A DNA stretch of 46,823 bases from Bacillus bingmayongensis (GCF_000299035.1 NZ_AKCS01000028.1:1-46823), one strand, 5' to 3'. Positions 18,009-27,780 are shown, counted from the first letter of the stretch. The notes: generated by a model from the letters alone, not told the origin. Translations and numbers: made by a program.

Positions 18009-18816
18009 GGTTCTGTTGCAAAGTTCTTTAACAGATAAAAAGTCAAATTCAGTACAATCAAATTTTATGCAATAGTAAGTAATCGCTGTAATTCATCGTA
18101 CGTTGAAAAACCGAAGTTTGGCCGCAAACTCCGGTTTCGTTTATATAGAGCATGAATCGTTTCGATTCCTTTAATCGTACGAGAAGCATGACGTAGATTT
18201 TGAAATCCTGCAGATTTAGCAAAGCATCGCTTTATATGTCTATGATCCTGTTCAATACGATTGTTCAAATACTTGCTTGTATAATGAATAGTACGTGCAT
18301 AAAAGCTTTGTTCCTTTAACTTGTTCCATGCACAAAGTAATGCTGGAGCTTTGTCTGTTACGAGAACCATCGGTTCTCCAAATATTTTCACTCATCTTTT
18401 CATAAAAGCATATGCTGCTTGTGTGTCCCGTTTTTGACGAAGTTGAATATCAAGGGTTTGTCCCTCTTTATCAATTGCTCGATATAAATAACACCATTTC
18501 CCTTTCACCTTGATATAGGTTTCATCCAAACGCCAAGATAACAATATGTTTTTGTTTTTCTTTTTCCAAATGTGATAGATAAGATTTCCATATTCATGAA
18601 CTCAGCGCATAATGGTTGTAGGATGAACGGAGACACCACGCTCTCTTAGGATTTCAGATACATCGCGATAGCTTAAAGAAAAACGACAATAGTAGCCCAC
18701 GGCTACTAAAATAATATCTTTCTTGAACTGTTTTCCTTTAAAGTATCGCATTTGTGATTCTCCTTGTTCTTTTTTTCTAGAGTGTAGCCTCCTTTAGAAA
18801 ACTTTGCAACAGAACC
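18009..18816 (-). mobile_element. IS6-family insertion sequence, degenerate copy
   Basis: An 808-bp element with both inverted repeats present. Its transposase gene carries two nonsense mutations. It is close to the outer copy at 43471-45095. Confidence 0.88.
18065..18751 (-). pseudogene. IS6-family transposase with nonsense mutations
   Basis: The gene starts MRYFKGKQFKKD at 18751. The Trp in the conserved IMRWVHEYG has become TGA, and a Leu just before VKIFGEP (TTA in the related copies) is also TGA. The open part from 18391 to 18065 keeps VTDKAPA and NRIEQDHRHIKR. It is inactive in cis, but might be mobilised by transposase from intact copies because both ends are intact. Confidence 0.85.
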
Positions 18817-18889
18817 ATTAATAGTCTCATAAAACTGGTCCACAATATTCCCCATCTCTTTATATCTTCGGAAACTTTGCACCAGAACC
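18817..18889 (-). mobile_element. IS6-family left-end remnant (third sub-type)
   Basis: On the minus strand, GGTTCTGGTGCAAAGTTT starts at 18889 and continues for about 70 bases to the IS6 junction at 18816. The end resembles IS240 but the adjoining bases differ from all other copies here. Confidence 0.5.
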
Positions 18890-18921
18890 ATACATACCAT
18901 TCATATATCCCTTATTATATA

Positions 18922-18970
18922 AGAAAATGAGCACATCCTCTTATAAATGAAAGGGATGTGCTCATTCTTT
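18922..18970 (-). terminator. Terminator of the surface-protein gene
   Basis: A perfect 13-bp stem, AATGAGCACATCC with GGATGTGCTCATT. It is followed leftward by TTTTCTTAT. It starts about 10 bases after the stop codon at 18976. Confidence 0.8.
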
Positions 18971-18975
18971 AATTC

Positions 18976-21420
18976 CTACGCATTTTTACGTTTTAAGAAT
19001 ACTACCCCACCAATCAATAATAACATTGCTCCTGCTGCAATTGAAATCCAACTTGCAAGGTTAGTGCCACCTGTTTGTGGTAACCATCCAAATTTTGATT
19101 CAATTTCTTTCTTAGGCTGTGGTTGTTCTTTTACCTGTTCTACTGGATGCTCTTTTTGTGGTGTTTTATCTTCTGGCTTTTGTGTCGTACCAGGAGTAAC
19201 TGGTTTCTTTTGATCTTTTACAGTATGTTTGATGATTTCTCCATCTTTTTTAATCTCAAATGAGAAAGTCTCCTCATTAATAAGATATCCTGCAGGTGCA
19301 ATTGTTTCTTTGTACGTATACTTTCCATACGATAGCTTCTCAAATTTCGCGATACCTTTATCATCTGTTTTTCCTTTTACTACTTCTTTTCCTGCTTCAT
19401 TATAAATAGTAAATTCTGCACCTGGAATCTTGTTGTTTCCATCTGCAACATCTACCTTCGTAATTTCAAGTGTTCCTGTAATCTTTCTATCTTCTACTAC
19501 GTGTTTAATAATTTCCCCGTCTTTTTTAATTTCGAACGAGAATGTTTCTTCATTTATTACATAACCATTTGGCGCAACTGTTTCTTTGTACGTATACTTT
19601 CCATACGGTAGCTTCTCAAATTTCGCGATACCTTTATCATCTGTTTTTCCTTTTACTACTTCTTTTCCTGCTTCATTATAGATAGTAAATTCTGCACCCA
19701 ATAGTTTATTGTTACCGTCTGCTACATCTACTTTTGTAATTTCAAGACCACCTTTAATCAGGTGATTAACAGCCAATAATTCAATAATCTTGCCATGTTC
19801 CTTTATTTCGAACGTAATTGGTTCTGTAACAAGAACATAACCATTTGGAGAAGCCTTTTCTACAAATGAATATTTACCATAAGCTAAATCTTTAACGTTA
19901 ATTTCACCGTTTTTATCTGTCTTGTATTCACCGATTACTTTACCACTTGCATCTTTTAATTCAAATACTGCGCCTTCTAATTTCTTACTGATATCTTCAT
20001 TATCTACTTTTAATAGCTTCACACTGCCTTTCACCTCAGTGTTTTCAACTGTAAAAGTAAGGGTTTTATTGTGTTCTTTAATTTCAAATGGATATTTTGT
20101 TTTGTTTCCAACATATTCGTTTGGTGTTTTTGTTTCTAAGAAGTAGTATTTACCATACGTAAGTCCATCAACTTTAGCAATTCCATTTTCGTTAGTTACT
20201 ACTTTTTCCACTTCTTTTCCATCTTCAGTAAAGACCGTAAATTCTACATTAGGTAAAATTTTGCCTAAGTCACTCAGCTTTTTAATTTCAATATTCCCTT
20301 TTATTTTACTGTTTACTACTTGAATAGCTCCAGTTTCTCCTGTCTTTACTTCAATAGCTTGTGGCTTATCACCTGACACATAGCCTGATGGTGCTTTAAT
20401 TTCTTTTACAGTATACGTACCAATAGGTAAGTTGTTCAGTTCTGCAATACCCTCATTATTTGTAGTAATCTTACCAACAGATTCATTATTTGCATTAAAT
20501 ACTTCAAATACTGCTCCTGTTAGTACTTCACCGTTTTCTCCTACTTTCTTAACTTTTAAAGAACCAGCCGCTTCCCAGTTTACCGCAAGATTACTACTAA
20601 GCTTTTCTTCATTTTTCTCTAATAATACTGTAGCATCCTGAACTGTATCAGTTCCGCGATAAGCAATTGCTTGAACTTTTGTCAAATTGGCAGAAACACT
20701 TAGGTTAAATCCGCCCGTTTTTGTATTTTTAGGGATTTGAATGCGGAATTTTTCTCCAACAGAAAGTTGATCTTTTACTTCGCCATTTTCATTAACAACT
20801 CTTACTCCATTAGGTGCATCTTTTGTTACAACCTTATAAGAACCACTTTTAGCATTGGTCTGTACTGTATATAAGTTGGTTTCAAAGAAATCACCCTTTA
20901 ATTCTGCTTTTTGCTTTTCAGCTGGAATTACATTCATGAAGATATCCTGTGTATCTTCACTTCTGTTAGCAGCATCTATAATAGCTTTAGCTGCTTTCTC
21001 AACATTTTTATTTTCATGCTTCAATTCATTTACATCAAGTTGACCTAAAGCATTCCAAACAGCAAGTTGAGTGGCATAATGTGCTTCATTCTGATTCGCA
21101 ACACCCAGCTGTTCTACACTCTTTTGTGGGAAACCATTTAATAAAACTCTATATACAACATTATCTGTTTTCCCCATTTCAGGTAGATCTTCACCATTTG
21201 GTGACTTTAATCCAAGAGTTAAGCAATATGCAATTTGACCACTTGAATTCTTGATTATTTCAGTTCTAATATACTTTCCTAAACTATTGCTATAACTCCA
21301 GTTCATCGAATACTTTTCGTGAGTCATAATCTCTGCACTAGCCCTTGGTAGAAACACATTAAGGAATAATGCAAGTACTGATAGTAATGCAAAAACTCTA
21401 ACAACAACTCTTTTTCCCAA
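18976..21420 (-). CDS. LPXTG-anchored adhesin with thioester domain and CnaB repeats
   Basis: An 814-aa surface protein. After a signal peptide (VFALLSVLALFLNVFLPRASA) comes a thioester domain. Its Cys in AYCLTLG and Gln in YATQLAVWNAL fit the Cys-Gln thioester pattern that binds host amines covalently. Five CnaB/SpaA-type beta domains follow (starts near GSLKVKK, GNIEIKK, GSVKLLK, GGLEITK, GTLEITK), each with the Lys and KE-type positions used for isopeptide bonds. A Pro/Lys/Gln-rich wall-spanning stretch, the sortase motif LPQTG, a membrane helix and the basic tail KRKNA end the protein. The start is TTG, well supported by CGGGAGG 7 bases upstream. It is monocistronic with its own terminator. 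A role in attachment to a host or another surface is inferred from the family. Confidence 0.9.
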   Translation of the reverse strand: MGKRVVVRVFALLSVLALFLNVFLPRASAEIMTHEKYSMNWSYSNSLGKYIRTEIIKNSSGQIAYCLTLGLKSPNGEDLPEMGKTDNVVYRVLLNGFPQKSVEQLGVANQNEAHYATQLAVWNALGQLDVNELKHENKNVEKAAKAIIDAANRSEDTQDIFMNVIPAEKQKAELKGDFFETNLYTVQTNAKSGSYKVVTKDAPNGVRVVNENGEVKDQLSVGEKFRIQIPKNTKTGGFNLSVSANLTKVQAIAYRGTDTVQDATVLLEKNEEKLSSNLAVNWEAAGSLKVKKVGENGEVLTGAVFEVFNANNESVGKITTNNEGIAELNNLPIGTYTVKEIKAPSGYVSGDKPQAIEVKTGETGAIQVVNSKIKGNIEIKKLSDLGKILPNVEFTVFTEDGKEVEKVVTNENGIAKVDGLTYGKYYFLETKTPNEYVGNKTKYPFEIKEHNKTLTFTVENTEVKGSVKLLKVDNEDISKKLEGAVFELKDASGKVIGEYKTDKNGEINVKDLAYGKYSFVEKASPNGYVLVTEPITFEIKEHGKIIELLAVNHLIKGGLEITKVDVADGNNKLLGAEFTIYNEAGKEVVKGKTDDKGIAKFEKLPYGKYTYKETVAPNGYVINEETFSFEIKKDGEIIKHVVEDRKITGTLEITKVDVADGNNKIPGAEFTIYNEAGKEVVKGKTDDKGIAKFEKLSYGKYTYKETIAPAGYLINEETFSFEIKKDGEIIKHTVKDQKKPVTPGTTQKPEDKTPQKEHPVEQVKEQPQPKKEIESKFGWLPQTGGTNLASWISIAAGAMLLLIGGVVFLKRKNA
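19217..19760 (-). repeat. Tandem 276-bp repeat encoding the last two CnaB domains
   Basis: CnaB domains 4 and 5 are near-copies at the DNA level with a 276-bp (92-codon) period; the stretch TGTACGTATA recurs at 19311 and 19587. Differences are few (KLLGAEF and KIPGAEF; PNGYVIN and PAGYLIN). This suggests recent duplication and a capacity for length variation. Confidence 0.85.
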
Positions 21421-21607
21421 TTTTGAAACCTCCCGAAATAAATTTCTTCAAGTGATTATTAAAATATTTAAAATAATCACAACAAATCAATTACCATTAT
21501 AAAACAAATAATTACAAATATTAAATTATTTTTCCAAATATTTTTTTATTTTTTAGCATTTATTATAATTTATTATTACATTAAAACATAGTGATTATAT
21601 AAAAAAC

Positions 21608-21730
21608 GGTTCTGTTGCAAAGTTTTCTAAACTAAGCTACACTTTCGAAAAAGAAAACGAGGAGAATCACAGATGGGATATTTTAAAGGGAAACAGTTCA
21701 AGAAGGATATTATTTTAATAGCCGTTGGCT
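21608..21730 (+). mobile_element. IS6-family left-end remnant
   Basis: The inverted repeat GGTTCTGTTGCAAAG, the ribosome binding site and the first transposase codons (GYFKGKQFKKDI) are present. The sequence then stops at the end of the IS231-like element. The rest of the IS6 copy has been lost. Confidence 0.85.
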
Positions 21731-21860
21731 ACATCGCCATCAACTTAAGAAGGAAAATAAAATGAACTTTCGTTCATATGAACGAAAAAAAACTTAAAAT
21801 ATTTTATGTCCTTAAAAATGAGCATACCAAATAAACCTAGATAGGTATCATTTTTAAAAA

Positions 21861-24800
21861 TTATGCTGCTTTCTTTTGTTTTCCAAGTCCACTATACTCA
21901 TAGACCACACCCATAATATCAAAGACTGTCTTTTTCTCATATCTATGAGATTTCCGTCCATTCTTCTCTAGGAGGTGGAATAGGCGGATTAGAATCTTTG
22001 TTATGTCTATGGTGCTTTGTCGTATAGCTTGGTACAACAGATGTAAATGATCTTGAATCATTCCAATCGCTTTATATTCGCTTATTTCTCTTTTCTTCTT
22101 TTTCAAAAGAAGTTGACGCATTTTAAACATAGTAGAGGAGCACAGGAAAATAGCGATTAGCTTTCCATATAATTGGCACTCTAATCGTTCCTGTTTTACA
22201 TGACGATAATGGTCTATTTTGAAAAGTGATTTCCACGTTTTAAAGATAATCTGTCGGGTAAAGAACTGGCGCGGTATCAGTTATGACCCGTCTCCAGCCC
22301 CTCCCCATAAGAACTGCTCGTGAGGTTTTCCCTCAAGCAGCTCACCCCATAAACTTCATCAAAAGGGTTATGAGACCTATCAAATGGCAGACACTTTCAT
22401 CGGTATCCCTCTGCACTTTTAAGGGAATGGACTTTCCAGTCCCAGTAGAGCCCCAGTACACCATAGAGATATTCATTACTCCATCTCTGCCATCCGATAC
22501 TACGCTTTCGTCGCCGTTTCCTTCTTGTCAGCAGTGTACGGATTTTCATCTCCGTATAATCACGCACTTCGCTAAATGCTCCGCTGGAGTTTCCAACTCG
22601 AAAGTAGTTCACCCATCCTGTTAGTACTGCATTGATTTGTTTTACTAAGTCTTGTGCTGTTTTGGCTCCTGCGTTTTGAATGAGTTCGCGGATTCTTGCT
22701 TTCACTGCCGTACGGGCTTTCTTCTTTGGGGTCATGCATATGAAGTGTCGGGTCTTATTTCGGTTCAGTACTCGCCTGAAATCAAATCCCAGAAAGGCAA
22801 AAGACTCTCCCTGTAAGACATCGACCATCCGAGTTTTCTCAAGATTCAGTTCAACTCCCAAAGGCTCCAATTGTTCCTGCAGTCGTCGCAGTGCCAGTTC
22901 AGCCCACCCCCGCTTACTGGAGTGTCCACTTACGGTGATAACCATATCATCGGCAAATCGGTGATAGTTCACAGCTTCATAGTTGCCTTCCGTCGTTTTA
23001 CGCCGAATGGCATCAAATGTCCAATCTACCTCATTCAAGTAGATGTTTGCCGCTAGTGGCGAGAACGGTCCCCCTTGCGGGACTCCAATCTTTCCTGTCG
23101 CTTTTACCACCTGTTTTACCAGGCGCATAACTTGGTGGTCTTGGACACGATTTGCGATTTTCCTCAGTAGGATGTTATGCCGGATTGTATCAAAGTAACG
23201 TGACAAATCAACATCAATGACTGTGGTCATACGACGCAGCACACTGCGTCGCACTTCTGCCAGCGCTTGATGCGGGGAGCGTTTTGGTCGGAATCCGTAG
23301 GAATTTGGGCAGAAATCAGCCTCAAAGATAGCTTCCAATATGAGTTTTAGCGCTCCTTGGACCACACGGTCCCGTATACACGGGATTTGCAGTGTCCGCA
23401 TTTTGCCGTTTGCTTTTGGGATTTCTACTTTACGATTAGCTTGTGGTTGATATGTTCCAGCCTGCAGTTCTGCTTGGATGTTCTTTAGAAACGGTATAAC
23501 TCCCTCTAGTTCTATATCAGCGAAACTTTGACCGTCGATACCTGGGGCACCGCCGTTTTTCCTCGCATGCTGATATGCTTCGTGGAGGGTTGTTAGTTTG
23601 GTAATGTGGGAAAATAGCCCCCAAAACCGATGCGTAGGTTCAGACTTCGCCTTTTGATAGATTCGTCGCCTTAGTTCCTGCAAAGTAATAGGTGTTTTTG
23701 TCATGGCACCCTTGCCTCCTTTGGTCGTACGAAATATTTACAGGTTCGGACCCTTCCCTCCCCACGCGTTTTACTGCACGCAGATCTCTGGTACTACGAT
23801 CCGTTCCGCCACCCTGACACCTACCGGTCTCACTTCCCGGTCGCGGTTATAGAGACGGTCTCCTCGATGAGGTTTCTTCATCGGGTGTCGAGGGCTTCTC
23901 CAGTTTCCACATTATCTTTCTCTCCATGTCGCCGCTGATACCCCGCCGGTGAGAACTGCCGTTTCAGACTCGTTTCGGTCAGTTCTTGCTGCTTTCGCAC
24001 GTTATCGACCGTCTCAGCCACCGGAATTGCGTGTAACGAGGCTACGTCTACGTTCACTGTACGTTACAACCTGGAGATTTGCCCACATGCCTTTTGCATG
24101 TGATGTCAGAGGGCTTCGCTATGTTGTTTTCACTTCATGGCGCCTCTCAGGCTACGGGAGTGGAGTCTATTCTCCCGATTGGACTTTCACCAACTAGATA
24201 ATGTGTCCTTATCTGGACACGCCTATTTGCCAACGTAAAGTATATAATTCATGTACCTGTTCCATCGGAACCCATTCCCAAGGTATATTCGTCACGTACA
24301 CGTTTAATCCAGCTATCAATTTACTTTTCTCTGAGTACGTTCTATTTTTAGATTTTTCTTTTTCTGCAATCTTCGCTCGTCGTTTTTGAAGTTGCTCTTC
24401 TGTTAATCGATTAAAAATAACACGTGCAAATAGTTGTTGTTTATCACCGATATAAGCATGTTTTAATTCAAATGTTTCTCCAGGCTGTAGGTGTTTCAAA
24501 ATCTGTTTCACATCGATTTGTATGTATTCCGATTGTTTTTTAATGGCTCCATTTTTAAAGTATTCTGGAGTTGGATTTTTCATATATACATTCGTATTTA
24601 GTTTTAAACGAGAAATATAATATGTACCTCGTTGATCCATTTGATCTAAGTCTTCCAATGAAAAATAACCTAAATCACGAATACATAAATCTCCTGGCCG
24701 TAAGGTATCTAAGCACTCTGTACCAAAGGTTTTGTCATTATTTTTCCCTGGTCCAACTTGAAAATTAAGAAATTCCCCACTGTGCAAATCATATTCTAAT

Positions 24801-25267
24801 TGAATTTTGATTCCGGCTGTTTGTGCACACCCTCCAGAGCCTGGATATATATTCTCTAAAGCATTGGGCACTTGAAAGACGGTAGCATCTAAGATACGGA
24901 TTCGACTAAAATAAGAAAAGAGATGATTAGAAATTTGCGTTTGTTCACATACTTTTTGTTGTAACAGTAAAGAAAAAATATGTTTTAAAAACAAAACTGC
25001 TTTAGAGTTTAAACGTTTATTTAAGCCCTCAGGGCTGAGTAAAGTACCAGTGGCTGCATGAAGCCTACTACATAATCGAACTAAGGGATCACTTGCTACT
25101 CGTTGACTGATCCAAATACAAATCGTAGCTAAGTCTGAGCCAGAAAACTTACGTTTTCGCTTTATAAATCCGATTTCTCTTGCAAGTTCTTCTAAAAATA
25201 CAGGTGTAATATATCGCTGTAATTCTTCTACAAATGGTTGTAGTTCATCTTGAATCGAGAGATTCAT
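21861..25267 (-). CDS. IS231-like transposase, split by a group II intron (exons 24223-25267 and 21861-22252)
   Basis: Joining the two exons gives 1437 bases, i.e. 478 aa, exactly the length of the intact homologue at 31075. The first exon ends after RWQI plus the first base of the next codon. The second exon supplies AG ATT ATC, restoring RWQIEIIFKTWK. That region is the Y-x2-R-x3-E-x6-K signature of IS4-family DDE transposases, so the intron sits in the codon of the catalytic Glu. Unspliced, translation runs into the intron and stops after a few residues, leaving a protein with no catalytic Glu or C-terminus. If the intron splices, a full transposase is made. Confidence 0.85.
22311..22343 (-). 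ncRNA. Group II intron domain V (ribozyme core)
   Basis: Read on the minus strand, GAGCTGCTTGAGG, GAAA-type loop, CCTCACGAGCAGTTC forms the short bulged hairpin of domain V. It has the catalytic AGC triad near its 5' side. The following bases down to 22253 can form domain VI. Confidence 0.75.
22397..23704 (-). CDS. ltrA: Group II intron reverse transcriptase/maturase
   Basis: A 435-aa protein. RT motifs are visible: [81 protein letters not shown], and the catalytic box [10 protein letters not shown], which uses FADD in place of the more common YADD. These are followed by LNLEKTR and FLGFDF. The thumb/maturase X domain includes [11 protein letters not shown]. The protein ends about residue 435 without an HNH endonuclease domain, so mobility would use an endonuclease-independent route. 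The start has a CAAGGGTGCC-type site. It assists splicing and target-primed reverse transcription. The gene name is used generically. Confidence 0.92.
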   Translation of the reverse strand: MTKTPITLQELRRRIYQKAKSEPTHRFWGLFSHITKLTTLHEAYQHARKNGGAPGIDGQSFADIELEGVIPFLKNIQAELQAGTYQPQANRKVEIPKANGKMRTLQIPCIRDRVVQGALKLILEAIFEADFCPNSYGFRPKRSPHQALAEVRRSVLRRMTTVIDVDLSRYFDTIRHNILLRKIANRVQDHQVMRLVKQVVKATGKIGVPQGGPFSPLAANIYLNEVDWTFDAIRRKTTEGNYEAVNYHRFADDMVITVSGHSSKRGWAELALRRLQEQLEPLGVELNLEKTRMVDVLQGESFAFLGFDFRRVLNRNKTRHFICMTPKKKARTAVKARIRELIQNAGAKTAQDLVKQINAVLTGWVNYFRVGNSSGAFSEVRDYTEMKIRTLLTRRKRRRKRSIGWQRWSNEYLYGVLGLYWDWKVHSLKSAEGYR

Positions 25268-25486
25268 AAGAAAGCGTCATCCTTTCTGTAATTTCTACAA
25301 AAAAATATAGTGTTTTTTTCGTTATATGGATACAAATTTATCTTAACTTGATGGGTATTGGTGCTACCCAACTTGTAATTTTCTTGGCACATCTATAGGT
25401 AGATTATGTTAAAGTTACTTGTATTGGTTTGTACATATTTTTCAAAAGAAAGTATTATTTTTAATTAATTGAAGGGGGAAATAAAA

Positions 25487-25858
25487 ATGATCCAGAAAAT
25501 CATAGATCAACAGAATGTAGAATGTATTGGAGGGTTTATTGCTCAATACACAGATGCAATTATGGCTCATGTTAATCCTGGCAAACTGCATCAAAACAAT
25601 ATCGTTATTATAATTAAAAATGATAAAACGATATGGGCCACAAAAGTAATGCAACAAGATAAAAATCAAAACAATATTAATTGGATAGAAATCACTAGAG
25701 AGAATATAAAAAAGAAAACAAGTCTAATTACAAAAAAGACATGTTATTTTGAAATCAAAAAGGGTGATTTATTTGGAACTTATATGATTTCGGAGGATTT
25801 GATTTTAAATGAACAATTTGGTGAAGATAAATCCTATCTTGATTTTATGGTAGGGTAA
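25487..25858 (+). CDS. Hypothetical protein (123 aa)
   Basis: A small soluble protein, rich in Ile, Lys and Asn, with no signal peptide or membrane helix. It begins MIQKIIDQQNVECIGGFIAQYTD and ends EDKSYLDFMVG. The start ATG 25487 follows GAAGGGGGAA at good spacing; an in-frame TTG at 25469 is less likely. The family is not recognised. It stands alone between an IS231-like element and an IS240 copy, so its original context is lost. Confidence 0.6.
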   Translation: MIQKIIDQQNVECIGGFIAQYTDAIMAHVNPGKLHQNNIVIIIKNDKTIWATKVMQQDKNQNNINWIEITRENIKKKTSLITKKTCYFEIKKGDLFGTYMISEDLILNEQFGEDKSYLDFMVG

Positions 25859-25944
25859 CTTAGTTTAAACCAGTTTTCATGAAAAATAATTTATCTGGTT
25901 TAAAAAAAATAACATTTTTTATACTTGGGGATAGTGAAAATACT

Positions 25945-26802
25945 GGTTCTGGTGCAAAAATATTACTTAGAAACATAGAGTAGCAATTTTCTCTTCATTT
26001 CTATCTTATGAAGCTAAGCCAAACAATTTATGAATAAATTCTTTCTGGTTTTGGACAGACTTGTCCGGTAAAACAAGTTGCCCCTTTTGCATCATATGCA
26101 TGGCTTCAACACCACTCAATATAGAGATTGCTGTTTTAAATGACTTTAATCCTAACATAGAACGAACTCGTTTTTTAATAAACCGGTGGTCTTGTTCCAC
26201 TATATTATTGAGATATTTAACTTGCCTTAGTTGTATGCCTTCAGGCATATGTTTCTCTTCTTTCAACTCTTGAATGGCTACAGGATAGGCAAGGTTCTTA
26301 TCTACTGTTATCACGCGAGGTTTAGAAACATACGAAAAAGCCAAGGCTTTCTTGAAAAAGCGCTTGGCTGCTTGTTTATCTCTTGATTTACTTAAATAAA
26401 AATCAATTGTATTACCCTCTGAATCAACTGCACGATATAAGTACATCCATTGACCTTTTACTTTAATATAAGTTTCATCGACTCTCCACGAATCATTTGT
26501 TAATTTAAGATGATGTCGTACTTTCTCTTCTAATTGAGGTCCATATTGATGAACCCAACGCATAATGGTGGTGTGAGCCATTGATAATCCTCTTTCCTCC
26601 ATCATTTCCACCAGGTTACGGAAGCTTAAATTGTACCGTAGGTACCACCTTACCGTTAATAAGATTAGTTCAGGCTGATAATGCTTCCATTTAAACAAAT
26701 TTTCCTTTTCCATACTGATCACACCTTTTTTAGAGTCATACTATCAGTATGTCCAAGTTTACTAGATCAGTTGCATATATTTTGAAATTTTGCACCAGAA
26801 CC
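25945..26802 (-). mobile_element. IS240-like element, complete copy (inverse of 11802-12660)
   Basis: An 858-bp element with ends GGTTCTGGTGCAAAAAT and TTTTGCACCAGAACC. Its right end has removed the first 12 bases of the neighbouring IS6 copy. Flanks AAAATACT and AAGTTTTC are not duplicated. It forms a long inverted repeat with 11802-12660. Confidence 0.92.
26006..26713 (-). CDS. IS240-type transposase
   Basis: An intact 235-aa DDE transposase with [22 protein letters not shown] and [13 protein letters not shown]. It is almost identical to the protein at 11892. ATG 26713 is preferred over the upstream GTG at 26722. Confidence 0.92.
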   Translation of the reverse strand: MEKENLFKWKHYQPELILLTVRWYLRYNLSFRNLVEMMEERGLSMAHTTIMRWVHQYGPQLEEKVRHHLKLTNDSWRVDETYIKVKGQWMYLYRAVDSEGNTIDFYLSKSRDKQAAKRFFKKALAFSYVSKPRVITVDKNLAYPVAIQELKEEKHMPEGIQLRQVKYLNNIVEQDHRFIKKRVRSMLGLKSFKTAISILSGVEAMHMMQKGQLVLPDKSVQNQKEFIHKLFGLAS

Positions 26803-27598
26803 AAGTTTTCTAAATGAGGCTACACTCTAGAAAAAAAGTACAAAGAGAATCACAAATGCGATACTTTAAAGGAAAACAGTTCAAGAAAGATATTATTTTA
26901 GTAGCCGTGGGCTACTATCGTCGTTTTTCTTTAAGCTATCGCGATGTATCTGAAATCCTAAGAGAACGTGGTGTCTCCGTTCATCCTACAACCATTATGC
27001 GCTGGGTTCATGAGTATGGAAATGTAATCTACCAAATTTGGAAAAAGAAAAATAAGCATGTACAACGATCGTGGAAGTTGGATGAGACTTATATAAAAGT
27101 TAAAGGTGAATGGTGTTATCTCTATTGTGCAATCGATAAAGAGGGGAATACATGAGAGTTTCAACTTCGTAAAAAACGAGATCATCAAGCGGCATATGCT
27201 TTTATGAAAAGATTAGTGAAAATATTTGGAGAACCGATGGTTCTCGTAACAGACAAAGCTCCAGCATTACTTTGTGCATTGAACAAGTTAAAGGAACAAG
27301 GCTTTTATACACGTACTATTCATTATACAAGCAATTATTTGAACAATCGTATTGAACAGGATCATAGACATATAAAGCTACTCTTTGCTAAATCCGCAGG
27401 ATTTCAAAATCTTCGCCACGCTTCCCGTACCTTGAAAGGCATCGAAACCATTCATGCTCTATATAAACGAAACCGAAGTTTGTGGCCAAACTTCGGTTTT
27501 TCAACGTACAATGAATTACAGTGATTACTTACTATTGTATAAAATTTGATTGTACTGAATTTGACTTTTTATCTGCTAAAGAACTTTGCAACAGAGCC
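26803..27598 (+). mobile_element. IS6-family insertion sequence, degenerate, left end missing
   Basis: It starts at AAGTTTTCTAAATGAGG, lacking the first 12 bases of the inverted repeat, because the IS240 end at 26802 joins it there. The right inverted repeat carries an A-to-G change (CAACAGAGCC). The element is most likely immobile. Confidence 0.85.
26856..27540 (+). pseudogene. IS6-family transposase with a nonsense mutation
   Basis: The frame runs from MRYFKGKQFKKD to KEGNT at 27155, then meets TGA where intact copies read HTLDIQLR. It reopens to the end and keeps VTDKAPA and NRIEQDHRHIK. The normal stop is also altered (CAG TGA in place of CAG CGA TTA). Confidence 0.82.
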
Positions 27599-27751
27599 TT
27601 TAGTCCGATATTACCGTGCTTCTCGATGATGATTATTGAAAAGGATATTATAAAATAATCAAACTTTTTTACAAAGCTACACTAATAACATCAATAAAAT
27701 TATGAATATTCAGTATTTTATTTCTCAAAATAAATAGCACACAAATAACGC
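27599..27751. other. Upstream region of the exported-protein gene
   Basis: About 150 AT-rich bases with no gene between an IS6 remnant and the promoter at 27752. Confidence 0.4.
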
Positions 27752-27780
27752 TTGAAATGGTAATATATGTTTGTTAGTAT
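27752..27780 (+). promoter_or_regulatory. Probable sigma-A promoter
   Basis: TTGAAA at 27752 and TAGTAT at 27775 with a 17-base spacer. They lie about 30 bases before the ATG at 27811. Confidence 0.55.

Larger units (their letters stand above)
22253..24222 (-). mobile_element. Group II intron with reverse transcriptase
   Basis: The 1970-base intron is bounded by comparison with the uninterrupted homologue at 31075-32511. The 5' end reads GCGTGTCCAGATAAGG and the 3' end TTTACCCGAC. It encodes a reverse transcriptase/maturase and carries a recognisable domain V and domain VI near the 3' end. It is clearly richer in GC than the surrounding DNA, so it is a recent arrival. The boundaries give an in-frame splice with the exact expected length. 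Confidence 0.88.
21731..25359 (-). mobile_element. IS231-like element (IS4 family) carrying a group II intron
   Basis: Ends are CATCGCCATCAACTTAAG on the low-coordinate side and the inverse of CTTAACTTGATGGGTATTG on the other. They match the known IS231 end pattern. Without the intron the element is about 1.66 kb, the usual IS231 length. No direct repeats were found at the two sides, and the low side joins a broken IS6 copy. Confidence 0.85.

Noticed and set aside
19922-21043. Several plus-strand ORFs opposite the surface-protein gene
   Set aside because: All are shadows of the repetitive CnaB coding sequence and none has a ribosome binding site.
23949-24197. ORF within the 5' part of the group II intron
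   Set aside because: It lies in the structured RNA region of the intron, has no start signal, and is antisense to the ribozyme.
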